Origin: Xenorhabdus griffiniae
GTDB taxonomy: Bacteria; Pseudomonadota; Gammaproteobacteria; Enterobacterales; Enterobacteriaceae
DNA length: 64,000 nucleotides
Reading direction: 5' to 3'
NCBI RefSeq assembly: GCF_037265215.1
Contig: NZ_CP147737.1
Coordinates: 930,001 to 994,000 of the forward strand
Positions 8,328 through 16,436 of the stretch are shown piece after piece. A program made the translations under genes and the position numbers. The notes beneath the pieces were generated by a model that did not search any database, had not been told where the DNA came from, and saw nothing but the letters and a program-made list of their open reading frames with translations. The first letter of the stretch is position 1. Each line of letters starts with the position of its first letter.

Positions 8328-9353
8328 CGAGGTTATCTTAAATTTTCGTAATAAAACACACAGCATATATGACAGGAAAAAAGCCAGTAATGAATACACT
8401 ATTATATAAATATATATATTTACGTAATAAAATTTCCTCAAAAAAAACTTGTGGATAAATTCATTATGTATCTCAACAACAAAAATATTGTGAACGAGAT
8501 ATATCCCCAGTATATTTTTGTTTATATCTTTTGTTATATTTGATATTTTACTTACATTTAAATTAACCAAGAATAAAAATAAGTATACGGAAGACACCTG
8601 AAGGAAAACATTATAAAATTTCCCATAAAAGAAGTTCATTCCTGTCCTGACTGAGATTAATGATAACAATATCAAGGAGATAATAGATAACACCAACAGC
8701 GTGATGTGGTTAAAAGAGAAAGTTTTTATTTTAGGGTTCGTCAGTCCTATATACCCGCCTATCAGAAAACTAAGAAGCCCTTGAACCTGGAATGGGAGTA
8801 AAATATTAAAGGGCACAATGGAAAAGTTATATTTATAGTCTGTCAATGCATTCAACAAGGTAAAATTAGAAATAATAAACATTATGATTATTATCTTTAC
8901 CAGCCCCTTGGCATTTTCTAAATTAAATGCACTCCGTATTAATGGGGTTAGTATGTAAAGAGCAATTATTGCAAATATAAACCATAAATGCGTGGCATCG
9001 GATATAACATTGCTAACGTTAACATAATTTAAAAAGCTGACAGGGGGAATTGTTGTGAATTTACTAATAAAGTAATTATCATAGCAATAATAAAACACCA
9101 ACCAAAACAATAATACAATGATAATTTTCTTTACTTTATTAATTGCATAAGCTGTTTGGTTTTCATGTTTGTTATTTAGCAAAAAATAACCACTGCACAT
9201 AAAAAATAACGAAACACCCAACTGACCTGCTTGTCTGTACAAATACAAAATCACATCATTATCATGACGTAACAAAAAGAATAATGTGACGTGGGATACG
9301 ACAACGAAAAATATGGCCATTATCTTTAATAAATCTATGGTTAGAATTCTCAT
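8310..9353 (-). CDS. Membrane acyltransferase (OafA/NodX acyltransferase-3 family)
   Basis: Integral inner-membrane O-acyltransferase of 347 residues with about ten hydrophobic segments. The N-terminus MRILTIDLLKIMAIFFVVVS followed by H21 is the family signature, the histidine being catalytic. Such enzymes acetylate surface sugars such as O-antigen, using a cytoplasmic acyl donor. It begins 12 bases after the SGNH hydrolase gene and is surely cotranscribed with it. In many relatives the SGNH domain is fused to this membrane domain; here the two are separate proteins. Very AT-rich, which suggests horizontal acquisition. The acceptor is unknown. Confidence 0.85.
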   Translation of the reverse strand: MRILTIDLLKIMAIFFVVVSHVTLFFLLRHDNDVILYLYRQAGQLGVSLFFMCSGYFLLNNKHENQTAYAINKVKKIIIVLLFWLVFYYCYDNYFISKFTTIPPVSFLNYVNVSNVISDATHLWFIFAIIALYILTPLIRSAFNLENAKGLVKIIIIMFIISNFTLLNALTDYKYNFSIVPFNILLPFQVQGLLSFLIGGYIGLTNPKIKTFSFNHITLLVLSIISLILLSLISVRTGMNFFYGKFYNVFLQVSSVYLFLFLVNLNVSKISNITKDINKNILGIYLVHNIFVVEIHNEFIHKFFLRKFYYVNIYIYIIVYSLLAFFLSYMLCVLLRKFKITSSIITV

Positions 9354-9365
9354 TTAAAATCTCTC

Positions 9366-10022
9366 TTAAATTGATAACATGAAATTTGCAATTTTAGGTG
9401 CTATTTTTGCCATGCCTATTTTTGATGGATGCAATCCATCGGACACTGTACCTAAGCTATTGCTTGTCATGATATCTATATTTCCTTCATTAAAACCGGA
9501 GTTTTTCAATAAATCCAGATATGGAATAGAATATCTTTCGCAAACTTCCCTGCAAACATGGCAATAATCAGACAAATAGTATCCTTTCAAATTTTTTTCG
9601 TGCATTCCTCTTTTTATTGAAAGAGGCGTTGTAATGATGAACCCTATCCGTGATAACGGGTATTGCTTTGTTATTCCTGCCAGCAATAAATTCATGGCAC
9701 CAATAAATGTTAATGGAGTTTTATCTTTACTGTCTCCTATTTCTATCCCGCCATGAGACCCAAAATCATAGCCAAAATCGTTAACCCCGCCCCATACGGT
9801 AATGATGTCTGGATTGCTTCCCATTTCTTTATATCTTAAACACATAGCAGAACTGTCATCTTTATCTTTTTGAGCTATACATGTTCCGCCAATACCGTAA
9901 TTGACAAATTCTTTTAAGCCTAATATTTCAGTTACGATAGGTTGATACCACCCTCTTTCTGTTATGCTGTCGCCGAGTGAAAACCAAACTTGCCCTGCCA
10001 AATGAGATTGAATATAAGACAT
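9366..10022 (-). CDS. SGNH/GDSL-family hydrolase
   Basis: A 218-residue esterase or acyl-transfer enzyme of the SGNH fold. All four blocks are visible: GDS with nucleophile S19 (block I), the glycine of YGIGGT (block II, G45-G46), GGVND with N81 (block III) and DGLHPS with D195 and H198 (block V). There is no evident signal peptide, so the product as read would be cytoplasmic unless exported otherwise. AAGGA sits a few bases before the ATG. It is first in a two-gene operon with the membrane acyltransferase, which suggests joint modification of a surface polysaccharide or glycoconjugate. Confidence 0.87.
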   Translation of the reverse strand: MSYIQSHLAGQVWFSLGDSITERGWYQPIVTEILGLKEFVNYGIGGTCIAQKDKDDSSAMCLRYKEMGSNPDIITVWGGVNDFGYDFGSHGGIEIGDSKDKTPLTFIGAMNLLLAGITKQYPLSRIGFIITTPLSIKRGMHEKNLKGYYLSDYCHVCREVCERYSIPYLDLLKNSGFNEGNIDIMTSNSLGTVSDGLHPSKIGMAKIAPKIANFMLSI

Positions 10023-10187
10023 TTCTTTTCCTTTGTTTGTCCTGGAATGATAATCGGGGCATTTCTGGAGGTATCCTTCTTAGGAAAAAGGACATCCACA
10101 TCACAGTATTTGCCCGCATTAAAGAAATTAAATTAACAGTTAAATTCGTAAAATATTGTGTGTAACCTATCATTTTGTAATTATTTA

Positions 10188-10360
10188 TATACCAATTTAA
10201 CTTCATGATGCGTGCCATGTCTCCCCGCTTCGCGGGGAGACATCACGTTTCATATATACCAATCTAACTTCATGATGCGTGTGATTTCTTCCCCGCTTCG
10301 GGGGAAGAAATCAGGTTTAATATCGTGTTGTAAATTGCAACTTGAAGTTTAATGCGTATA
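10188..10360. repeat. Two abutting family A palindromic repeats
   Basis: A shortened copy (10188-10254) is followed directly by a full copy (10255-10360). Both start TATACCAAT and contain the CCCCGCTTCG hairpin; the second ends in the AACTTGAAGTTTAATGCGTA terminus. They lie upstream of the SGNH gene, and the second runs into the antidote remnant. Confidence 0.85.
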
Positions 10361-10369
10361 GATCAGAGG

Positions 10370-10566
10370 ACGGGTTATTGGGTGTGCACAGTATTGTAGA
10401 AGCGCGAGGAGACATGGCACAGATTGCCGATAAAGCAGTCGTGTCACGTGAGGCGTTATATCGAACACGGCCACCTAAAGGTCAAAAACTTTGTGCAATA
10501 TCAGTTTTCTCATATTGCGGCAATGATTTAATCTGGCCAGATACAATTTATCAAAACGAAGGCTGA
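10370..10566 (+). pseudogene. Remnant of an addiction-module antidote (HigA-2 type)
   Basis: The frame from the repeat end reads DGLLGVHSIVEARGDMAQIA then DKAVVSREALYRT, the characteristic recognition-helix region of the small 'probable addiction module antidote' family. The N-terminal half is missing, the segment after YRT is disordered relative to the family, and the open frame's first ATG (10342) lies inside the adjacent repeat. The stop TGA is within the terminator stem at 10564. No toxin partner is present. Judged a relic. Confidence 0.6.
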
Positions 10567-10584
10567 GAATACCTATTCTCAGCC
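10561..10584. terminator. Bidirectional terminator downstream of xaxB
   Basis: Perfect 11-bp stem GGCTGAGAATA / TATTCTCAGCC with a two-base loop, 19 bases beyond the xaxB stop. It can serve xaxB and the convergent antidote remnant. Confidence 0.8.
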
Positions 10585-10602
10585 TCTTATTTATCAGAAT
10601 AC

Positions 10603-11655
10603 TTATTTCAACATATTATATTGTAAGGTTAAATTAGCTAAAAAATCCAATTGGTCATTTATCAACCCGGTTAAATATTTTTGATCAACTTTATTCCCTG
10701 ATAAATGATGTAATTGAGTCGCGAATGCATTCCACGCTTGTACCAGTTTAACCGCCTCAGCAAGCATAATGGTGCGTTCTGCTTCGATTTGCATTACATC
10801 TTTTAAACCAGAAAGCCGTTGTTCCGTTTCTCGTAATGTCACTTTCAATGCATCAGATTCTTTTATCACTTGTTCGATTTGAACACTCAATTTCATTCTG
10901 GCATCGGCCAGATCGATATATTTCAATCCTTCAGAAACTTTACCTAATATTTTTCTGGCTATTTCAACACCTTGTTTTATAGCCTGTTTAATAGCCTCTT
11001 TTTTAGGTTGAGTAAAATCCAAACCATCAATATCACTGGCACTAGGGATAAAATCTTTAAACATATCCGCAATATTATTTTCACGGATCACATCCTGACT
11101 TTCGATAATTTTAGCCCGTTCAGCATCCAATTTATTTCTTTTTTCGGCTTTACTCTCAATATCACTCAGCAATTTTGCTTTCTGTGATTCCGTTTGTGTT
11201 AAAAGCTCCCCCAAACGCTCCGCAATCACCATATTGCGAATATCGTTGATTTTTCCATCCAGTTGCTTAGTGCTGTTACTGAAATTAACAATCACATGGT
11301 CAATATCTTGTGATAACTTTTGGATCAATTGATCACGTTCTGCCAACAAAGCTTGGCGATCATCGTCACTCACACCAGAAACTGCCAAAGCTTCATCGAT
11401 TTGGTTGATTGTTTGGAAAGTCTCTCCCGCTGCAAGCTGACTAAGTATCGGCGTTAATTGCGACAACGAACGACGCACCAGTTCATCAAGGTCACGACTA
11501 TAAAGCCTGATTCTTTCAACTTTTTCCCCGATAATTGCAATACCGGATGTTTGTCGTTGTGCCAAAAGCCAAATAGCATTTACCGCCTGACTCATAGCTT
11601 TGATATTAATTTCTGGATACAAAATTTCTTTTTTTAAGATAATATCTTCAAACAT
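10603..11655 (-). CDS. xaxB: Alpha-xenorhabdolysin subunit XaxB
   Basis: The second component of the binary alpha-pore-forming toxin XaxAB, which lyses insect and mammalian cells. The 350-residue length and sequence fit XaxB (MFEDIILKKEILYPEINIK start; long helical coiled-coil arms such as ESKAEKRNKLDAERAKIIES; C-terminal LQYNMLK). In the family XaxB works with XaxA, and heterodimers oligomerise into the pore. AAGGA lies about 8 bases before the ATG, and the gene starts 42 bases after xaxA in the same operon. It is intact here, in contrast to xaxA. No signal peptide is visible, as is usual for the family. Confidence 0.9.
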   Translation of the reverse strand: MFEDIILKKEILYPEINIKAMSQAVNAIWLLAQRQTSGIAIIGEKVERIRLYSRDLDELVRRSLSQLTPILSQLAAGETFQTINQIDEALAVSGVSDDDRQALLAERDQLIQKLSQDIDHVIVNFSNSTKQLDGKINDIRNMVIAERLGELLTQTESQKAKLLSDIESKAEKRNKLDAERAKIIESQDVIRENNIADMFKDFIPSASDIDGLDFTQPKKEAIKQAIKQGVEIARKILGKVSEGLKYIDLADARMKLSVQIEQVIKESDALKVTLRETEQRLSGLKDVMQIEAERTIMLAEAVKLVQAWNAFATQLHHLSGNKVDQKYLTGLINDQLDFLANLTLQYNMLK

Positions 11656-11697
11656 TTTAATATTCCTTTTTATTTTATCAATTCTTCTCAGAAAAAA

Positions 11698-12912
11698 TTA
11701 ATTATAGAGTTTTTTATATTCTGCCAATGCTTCATCAAAGGTCTTCACTAATTGCACAGCAGAGCCTTGGACTTCTTTCCAAGGGCTAATAACTTGCTTA
11801 AATGTTGCCACAAAAGAGGTCAGCTTCAATGCATCATTAATTTCAGCAAATTTATCTTTTGAAGACGTAATTTGCGTTAGCATTGTATTCCACATAAAAC
11901 CTAAGTGATTTAAGGCAGATTCTGCATCTAACATACAAATATGAATATTGTAAAAATTCAGGGAAAGATTTTGAATGGCTGTTTGCAATGCACTTTTATT
12001 TTTCACTTGATCTTGCAATCCCTTAACTTCCTCGATCAGTTCATTTTTTCGTTTACGGGCTTTTTCTGCTTTATCACCAAAAATACCTCCCGTAATCGCC
12101 CAACCAATTATGCCTCCGGCGATGCCAGAAAATGCCAGACCAACGTATTTATCATAGTCTTTTTGAAGTTGTTCGATCTCTTTATTCTTCTCATCAATCT
12201 TATCTTGCAGATCTTTAATCGTTGCAGAAAGATTATTATCATCCATCAGTTTTTTCTTACTATTTACCTGTGGCTCTAATCCTTGTGCAATTTCGCCATT
12301 TGTTAATTTCCCACCAATTAAAGTGATCTTAAAATCGGTTACCGCATTTTTAACTTTCTGAGTATTTTCCTATTGCTTTTTAATATCTTTCTTCATGCTC
12401 TCAAGGATATTACCCAATTCAACAGCGATTTCTTTATCATCATTGGTATAAGTTATTTCTGCTAATTGCTTATCAGTTAAATCACCTAATTTTGTTTTGA
12501 CTCGTTCAATAATCGGCATTTGTTCAATAACACTGATTATTTCTTCTCCAGTTTCGGTAATTTGCCGGCCGGCATTTTCCAGATCGATACTTTGCTGTTG
12601 GACGTTACTTTCTACATCACTCCAACTAAGTGCATGATCGTGAATTTCTTTAAACAGAGCGGTAATATTCGCGGGTTTCAAACCATCAATATCAATATCG
12701 TTATAACCGATATATTCCTTGACGCCCTGTAAAGTAAATGGAAGTTCCAAACTATGTTTAACATATAATTTGATATTAATGAGATCTTCTTTAGTAAAGA
12801 TACCGCCTGGACGAACAACTCCTTCTATCTGGCTGGTTAACATTTTTAAGGTCACTGCGGGAACTTCTGTAACAGGTATATTATTTTCTGCTAAGCGTTG
12901 ATTTAATGACAT
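11698..12912 (-). pseudogene. xaxA: Alpha-xenorhabdolysin subunit XaxA, interrupted by one in-frame amber codon
   Basis: First component of the XaxAB pore-forming toxin. Two open frames, 12370-12924 and 11698-12246, lie in the same register; every codon between them is sense except TAG at 12370-12372 (codon 181 from the start used here). Without that codon the product would be about 404-408 residues, the normal XaxA length. The part after the stop holds a coiled coil (IDEKNKEIEQLQKDYDKY) and the only hydrophobic segment (GLAFSGIAGGIIGWAITGG), expected to enter the membrane. Start 12912 is chosen because GGAG lies six bases upstream; ATG 12924 has no such signal. The stop may be a true nonsense mutation, a leaky stop or a sequencing error. 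Confidence 0.85.
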
Positions 12913-13532
12913 ATCGTTCTCCATTCGTGTTGCAGGTTTAATTTAAAATTAATTTAACTTCTCATTTCCCCATCTGAAAACCCTTTTATTTCGATATAAT
13001 TTGAATTCGAACACTTACATTAACCTTAATGTGAAAAGTTGATATTTTTATCGGTAAATTTACTTTAATTTATTCTTTTTATTTTGTTTATTCTTATTAC
13101 ATAAGCATCATAACAAAATCAAAATTTCATTTATTTATGATTGAATTAACTAAAATAATTGGATTAATGATTCATTATTAATATTTATTTTAGTGTGCTA
13201 TATAATATATTGTTATTTTTCCTCCACTTCCATATAATAATATATATCCGTTATAAATAAAAACAACAGAAAAATATCCTAACCCAAAGCTAAATAGAAG
13301 CATTTCAATATAAAGCAATATAGTAAAAACAATCTATCTTTTACTTTTTTTAATACAGAGGAATAAACCAAACCTCCCTAAATAAAACAAAAAATATAAT
13401 ATCAGCACAAATAACATTATCTGAGAATATTTCAATTCAGGAAGCTAAACTAAAGATACAGTTTTGTATTCTATAATCGGTTATGAGCATGATCTAAACT
13501 TAACGGAATATGATTAATGATGTATATGTTAT
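12913..13532. other. AT-rich intergenic region upstream of xaxA
   Basis: Roughly 620 bases of very AT-rich sequence without a credible gene on either strand. It must contain the xaxAB promoter, but no single -35/-10 pair stands out among many AT-rich candidates. Such composition is typical of H-NS-silenced toxin loci, which is an inference only. Confidence 0.5.
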
Positions 13533-13632
13533 AAATAGCGTTTCAAAATGATAGGAGTATTCCTTATCCCGCGCGCCGCGCGGGATAAGGAACGCCAACA
13601 TCTGATACTCTCAGTATGATGAAAACCTATTT
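13533..13632. repeat. Palindromic repeat, family B (reverse orientation)
   Basis: About 100 bp containing the strong hairpin ATCCCGCGCGCCGCGCGGGAT flanked by AGGAGTATTCCTT and AAGGAACGCCAACATC. It is the inverse of the copy at 33098-33198, with nearly the same sequence throughout. Confidence 0.85.
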
Positions 13633-13762
13633 AGAGCAGCTCTTTTGTCCATCGAAAAAACCACCTATCAAGGCTGTCTTTTAGTCACATCTCAAATTAT
13701 GAGTAAATAGCCGTAATTTGATAAATATACTCAACTGATTTTAAAGGAAATATTTTTCAACA

Positions 13763-13830
13763 CTGTCTCGATAAGTTTAAAATAATTATTATAAAAAACA
13801 GTAGGATACAAAGTTGTGTATAAGAGACAG
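13763..13830. other. Tn5/IS50-like transposon end (or library-adapter trace)
   Basis: AGTTGTGTATAAGAGACAG at 13812-13830 differs at one position from the Tn5 mosaic end and at two from the IS50 outer end. An inverted, weaker CTGTCTCGATAAG lies at 13763, so the 68-bp interval is bounded by CTGTCTC and GAGACAG. No transposase is adjacent. Either an IS50-like remnant or tagmentation adapter sequence carried into the assembly would explain it. Confidence 0.5.
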
Positions 13831-13896
13831 CTTATCAAAGCGGTTTTTTCGTTTATCTCAGCCAAATAGCCATTATGCTTCTGGGAATTCATTTCT

Positions 13897-15813
13897 TTAA
13901 TGATGGTGATATTCAATTAAAATATTTCGAAACTTTTCGAAATTAGTGATTTTACCAAGTGCACCAATAACGCTACCATCGTGATTAAAGATATCTAACA
14001 ACGCATCGTAACTCTCAGCAAAACACGCCCTATCTACCCGATTTATTGCACTCAAAAACACCACATGTACTCGTTCATCTTTTCCCCAACGTATGCCTTT
14101 TGGACTGATGACTACAGCGATACAGGTTTTCACCGCATCCAGTTTGATCGAATGAGGTAACGCTAAAATGCCAAAAGCTGTCGAAGATGCATGTTCACGC
14201 TCATACACAGCGTTGATAAAATCAGCTTCAACATAGCCCTTCGCAAACATTTTCTGGCACACTATTTCGATAAGTTCATCCCGATTGCGAAAATTGGGAT
14301 TAAAAAGAAAAAGTTCGGGATCAAAGAATAAATCAATATTTCGGATTAATGTGGCCCTTTTCCGGTTAGCATTGGCTATGTCAATTTTTTCCATCAATTC
14401 AGAATGCTTATCTCTTAAATGGAAAGGAGATATGTAGACAGTTTCACAATATCGTTCTGGAGAAAAATTTATTGTCGTAATCAATAACGCAAACTCTATA
14501 CCTTCCAATTCAGCAGGCTGGGAAATAATCTTAATTAGATTTATTTCATCACCAAAATCACGTAGTAGCTGATGGTAAATTTTATTTTCAATTCCACGAT
14601 AACTCGGACACAAGAGTACAGTTCTCACTTTAGTAATATTTCTTTTCTGCCGTTCAAACTCAGCCCCAACATGTAATGCAATAAAAGAAATTTCATCTTC
14701 ATTTAATGTATTATCGAAATAGCTATTCAATTGCAAAGAGATGAAAATAGCAATATCAAAAACGATCCTACATTCCTTTTTGATTATTTCCAACATGGGA
14801 TTTTTAGTATAGATTTTATGTTTCAGCCTTGTTTGTAATCCTGACAAGTGTAAGGATAGCAAAGAAATAAAATCATCAGAGGCTAAATCAATTAGGTAAT
14901 TTTCTTGCACGGACTCAGCTAATTGCCGAGTCAGTTGGTAAAGTTTAGCGCCAACTAAATCAATGACTTCATTATCTATCTTATTAAGGTTTGTATTGGT
15001 TTTCAAAAAAAGATAGCAAGATCTTCTTTCATTTTCAGGAATAAGAATGCCAAAACAAAGTTGGAGTTTGTCGCATAACTCATCAGAGATCAATCTTAGA
15101 TCACTATTTTCTCTAGGTAATGACTGATTCTCCAGATACCTGCCCTTTTTCAAGCGTTCTATCAGTATCAGGAAGTGTAAAATAAGATTGGTATACGAAA
15201 AGTCACTAAGATACAATTCCCATTTATCAAAAATGCTGGTCATTATTCCAACAACATCTTTAACTTGTTTTTCTTCAAATATTTTCTCCAATACTTTGGA
15301 GTCAATAAAACGATAGCTTGTTTGTTCAAAGATCGTGTAAGAAACTAATTTTCTTAAATCATGCTCTGTTCCTAATATTTCAATATGACTGTTTTTACAT
15401 AAGAATTTCACGTTGAAGCGTTGAAATGATGCATTCATCTTGTATACTAATGCCTTTAACGTAGAATCACTTATACATAAATCATTACTGAGGTCATATA
15501 TATTACTGCTTCTCTTAAATAACAAAATAGCTTTAATAATAAAGTGTGCTCTTTCTTGATACGTTTTAGGTAAACTGTTTTTCTGGCAATTTAACTGATT
15601 TACTATATTTTGCGATGATAAATTTTGTGACAACAAATATCCCTGCCGACTGGAAATAATAATTCTTCGCTCATAAAACCCATTAATTTCCGCAACATAA
15701 TTTTTTACAGATCTTATTGACACAGCCAAAACTTGAGATAATTTTAATGCTGAAACAGGGGTCTTCTGGGTTAATAGGTAATTTAATAAATCTTTCAGTT
15801 TAATTCTTAGCAT
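13897..15813 (-). CDS. PRD-containing transcriptional regulator with EIIB- and EIIA-like domains
   Basis: A regulator of about 638 residues of the LicR/MtlR type, which activates or antiterminates PTS operons according to its phosphorylation state. Order: N-terminal winged helix (LLTQKTPVSALKLSQVLAVS), a second HTH segment, two PTS regulation domains in the middle (conserved histidines in LHLSGLQTRL and ALHVGAEFER), an EIIB-like segment and a C-terminal EIIA domain (LALPHSIKLDAV). The open frame reaches 15864, but its first codons lie inside a repeat, so ATG 15813 is preferred (15825 possible). Divergent from the EIIB gene 246 bases away, so it almost certainly controls that operon. Confidence 0.87.
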   Translation of the reverse strand: MLRIKLKDLLNYLLTQKTPVSALKLSQVLAVSIRSVKNYVAEINGFYERRIIISSRQGYLLSQNLSSQNIVNQLNCQKNSLPKTYQERAHFIIKAILLFKRSSNIYDLSNDLCISDSTLKALVYKMNASFQRFNVKFLCKNSHIEILGTEHDLRKLVSYTIFEQTSYRFIDSKVLEKIFEEKQVKDVVGIMTSIFDKWELYLSDFSYTNLILHFLILIERLKKGRYLENQSLPRENSDLRLISDELCDKLQLCFGILIPENERRSCYLFLKTNTNLNKIDNEVIDLVGAKLYQLTRQLAESVQENYLIDLASDDFISLLSLHLSGLQTRLKHKIYTKNPMLEIIKKECRIVFDIAIFISLQLNSYFDNTLNEDEISFIALHVGAEFERQKRNITKVRTVLLCPSYRGIENKIYHQLLRDFGDEINLIKIISQPAELEGIEFALLITTINFSPERYCETVYISPFHLRDKHSELMEKIDIANANRKRATLIRNIDLFFDPELFLFNPNFRNRDELIEIVCQKMFAKGYVEADFINAVYEREHASSTAFGILALPHSIKLDAVKTCIAVVISPKGIRWGKDERVHVVFLSAINRVDRACFAESYDALLDIFNHDGSVIGALGKITNFEKFRNILIEYHHH

Positions 15814-15845
15814 AACAATACCCATAAAGTTAAAAATAATTATTT

Positions 15846-15912
15846 TATACCCATCTAACTCCAAGATGCGTGTGATTTCATATAGTGTTGCAACTTGCAG
15901 TTTAATGCGTAC
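15846..15912. repeat. Short family A repeat without the central hairpin
   Basis: TATACCCATCTAACTCC at one end and AGTTTAATGCGTA at the other, with the GC-rich loop deleted. It lies in the divergent promoter region between the PRD regulator and the PTS operon and overlaps the 5' end of the longest regulator frame. Confidence 0.75.
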
Positions 15913-16058
15913 ATATTACTGTCAATATTTTTATTTAAAAATAAAAACCTGCCCTCTATGAGTGCAAATATTAATTTGAATATGCAAAAGAAATGGTAGA
16001 GAGTGTATCCACATCACAAAACAGCAATCAATGAACAAATCAATAAAAAGAGGATCAC

Positions 16059-16373
16059 ATGAAGAAGATATTTATTATGTTATGCTGCGGTGCAGGTATT
16101 TCTAGCGGAATGCTGGCAACCAGAACCCGCAATGCAGCAAAAGATAAGGCCATCCCTGTCACTGTTGAAGCCAGAAGTGAAAGTGAGGTTGCAGAGTATT
16201 TTTCTGTCATCGATATTTTATTCCTTGGGCCACACTATGCTTCACAGCAAAAAGAGTTTCAGAAACATGCCGACCGTTATCATATTCCTGTATTGGTAGT
16301 ACCACAAGAAATCTATGGAAGATTAGATGGTAAAGCATTACTCGAGTTAGCCATAAATACCCTGAAAAACTAA
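16059..16373 (+). CDS. PTS system, lactose/cellobiose-type EIIB component
   Basis: Cytoplasmic phosphocarrier of 104 residues that takes phosphate from EIIA and passes it to the sugar bound to EIIC. The phosphorylated cysteine is in MLCCGAGISSGML, most likely C10 by alignment with the CSAGMST motif of the family. It opens an operon EIIB-EIIC-EIIA-glycosidase. The spacing to EIIC is 63 bases. GAGGA lies upstream of the ATG. The three separate PTS proteins place it in the lactose/cellobiose/chitobiose family rather than the fused BglF type. Confidence 0.9.
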   Translation: MKKIFIMLCCGAGISSGMLATRTRNAAKDKAIPVTVEARSESEVAEYFSVIDILFLGPHYASQQKEFQKHADRYHIPVLVVPQEIYGRLDGKALLELAINTLKN

Positions 16374-16436
16374 CTTAATTTTTTAAATTAAATTTCACCA
16401 GGGAATTTCAGAGGAAAAATTAAAGAGAGATACAAA

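Noticed and set aside
13731..13916. 61-codon minus-strand frame downstream of the PRD regulator
   Set aside because: It reads through the Tn5-like end and AT-rich spacer, has no ribosome site and no family resemblance.
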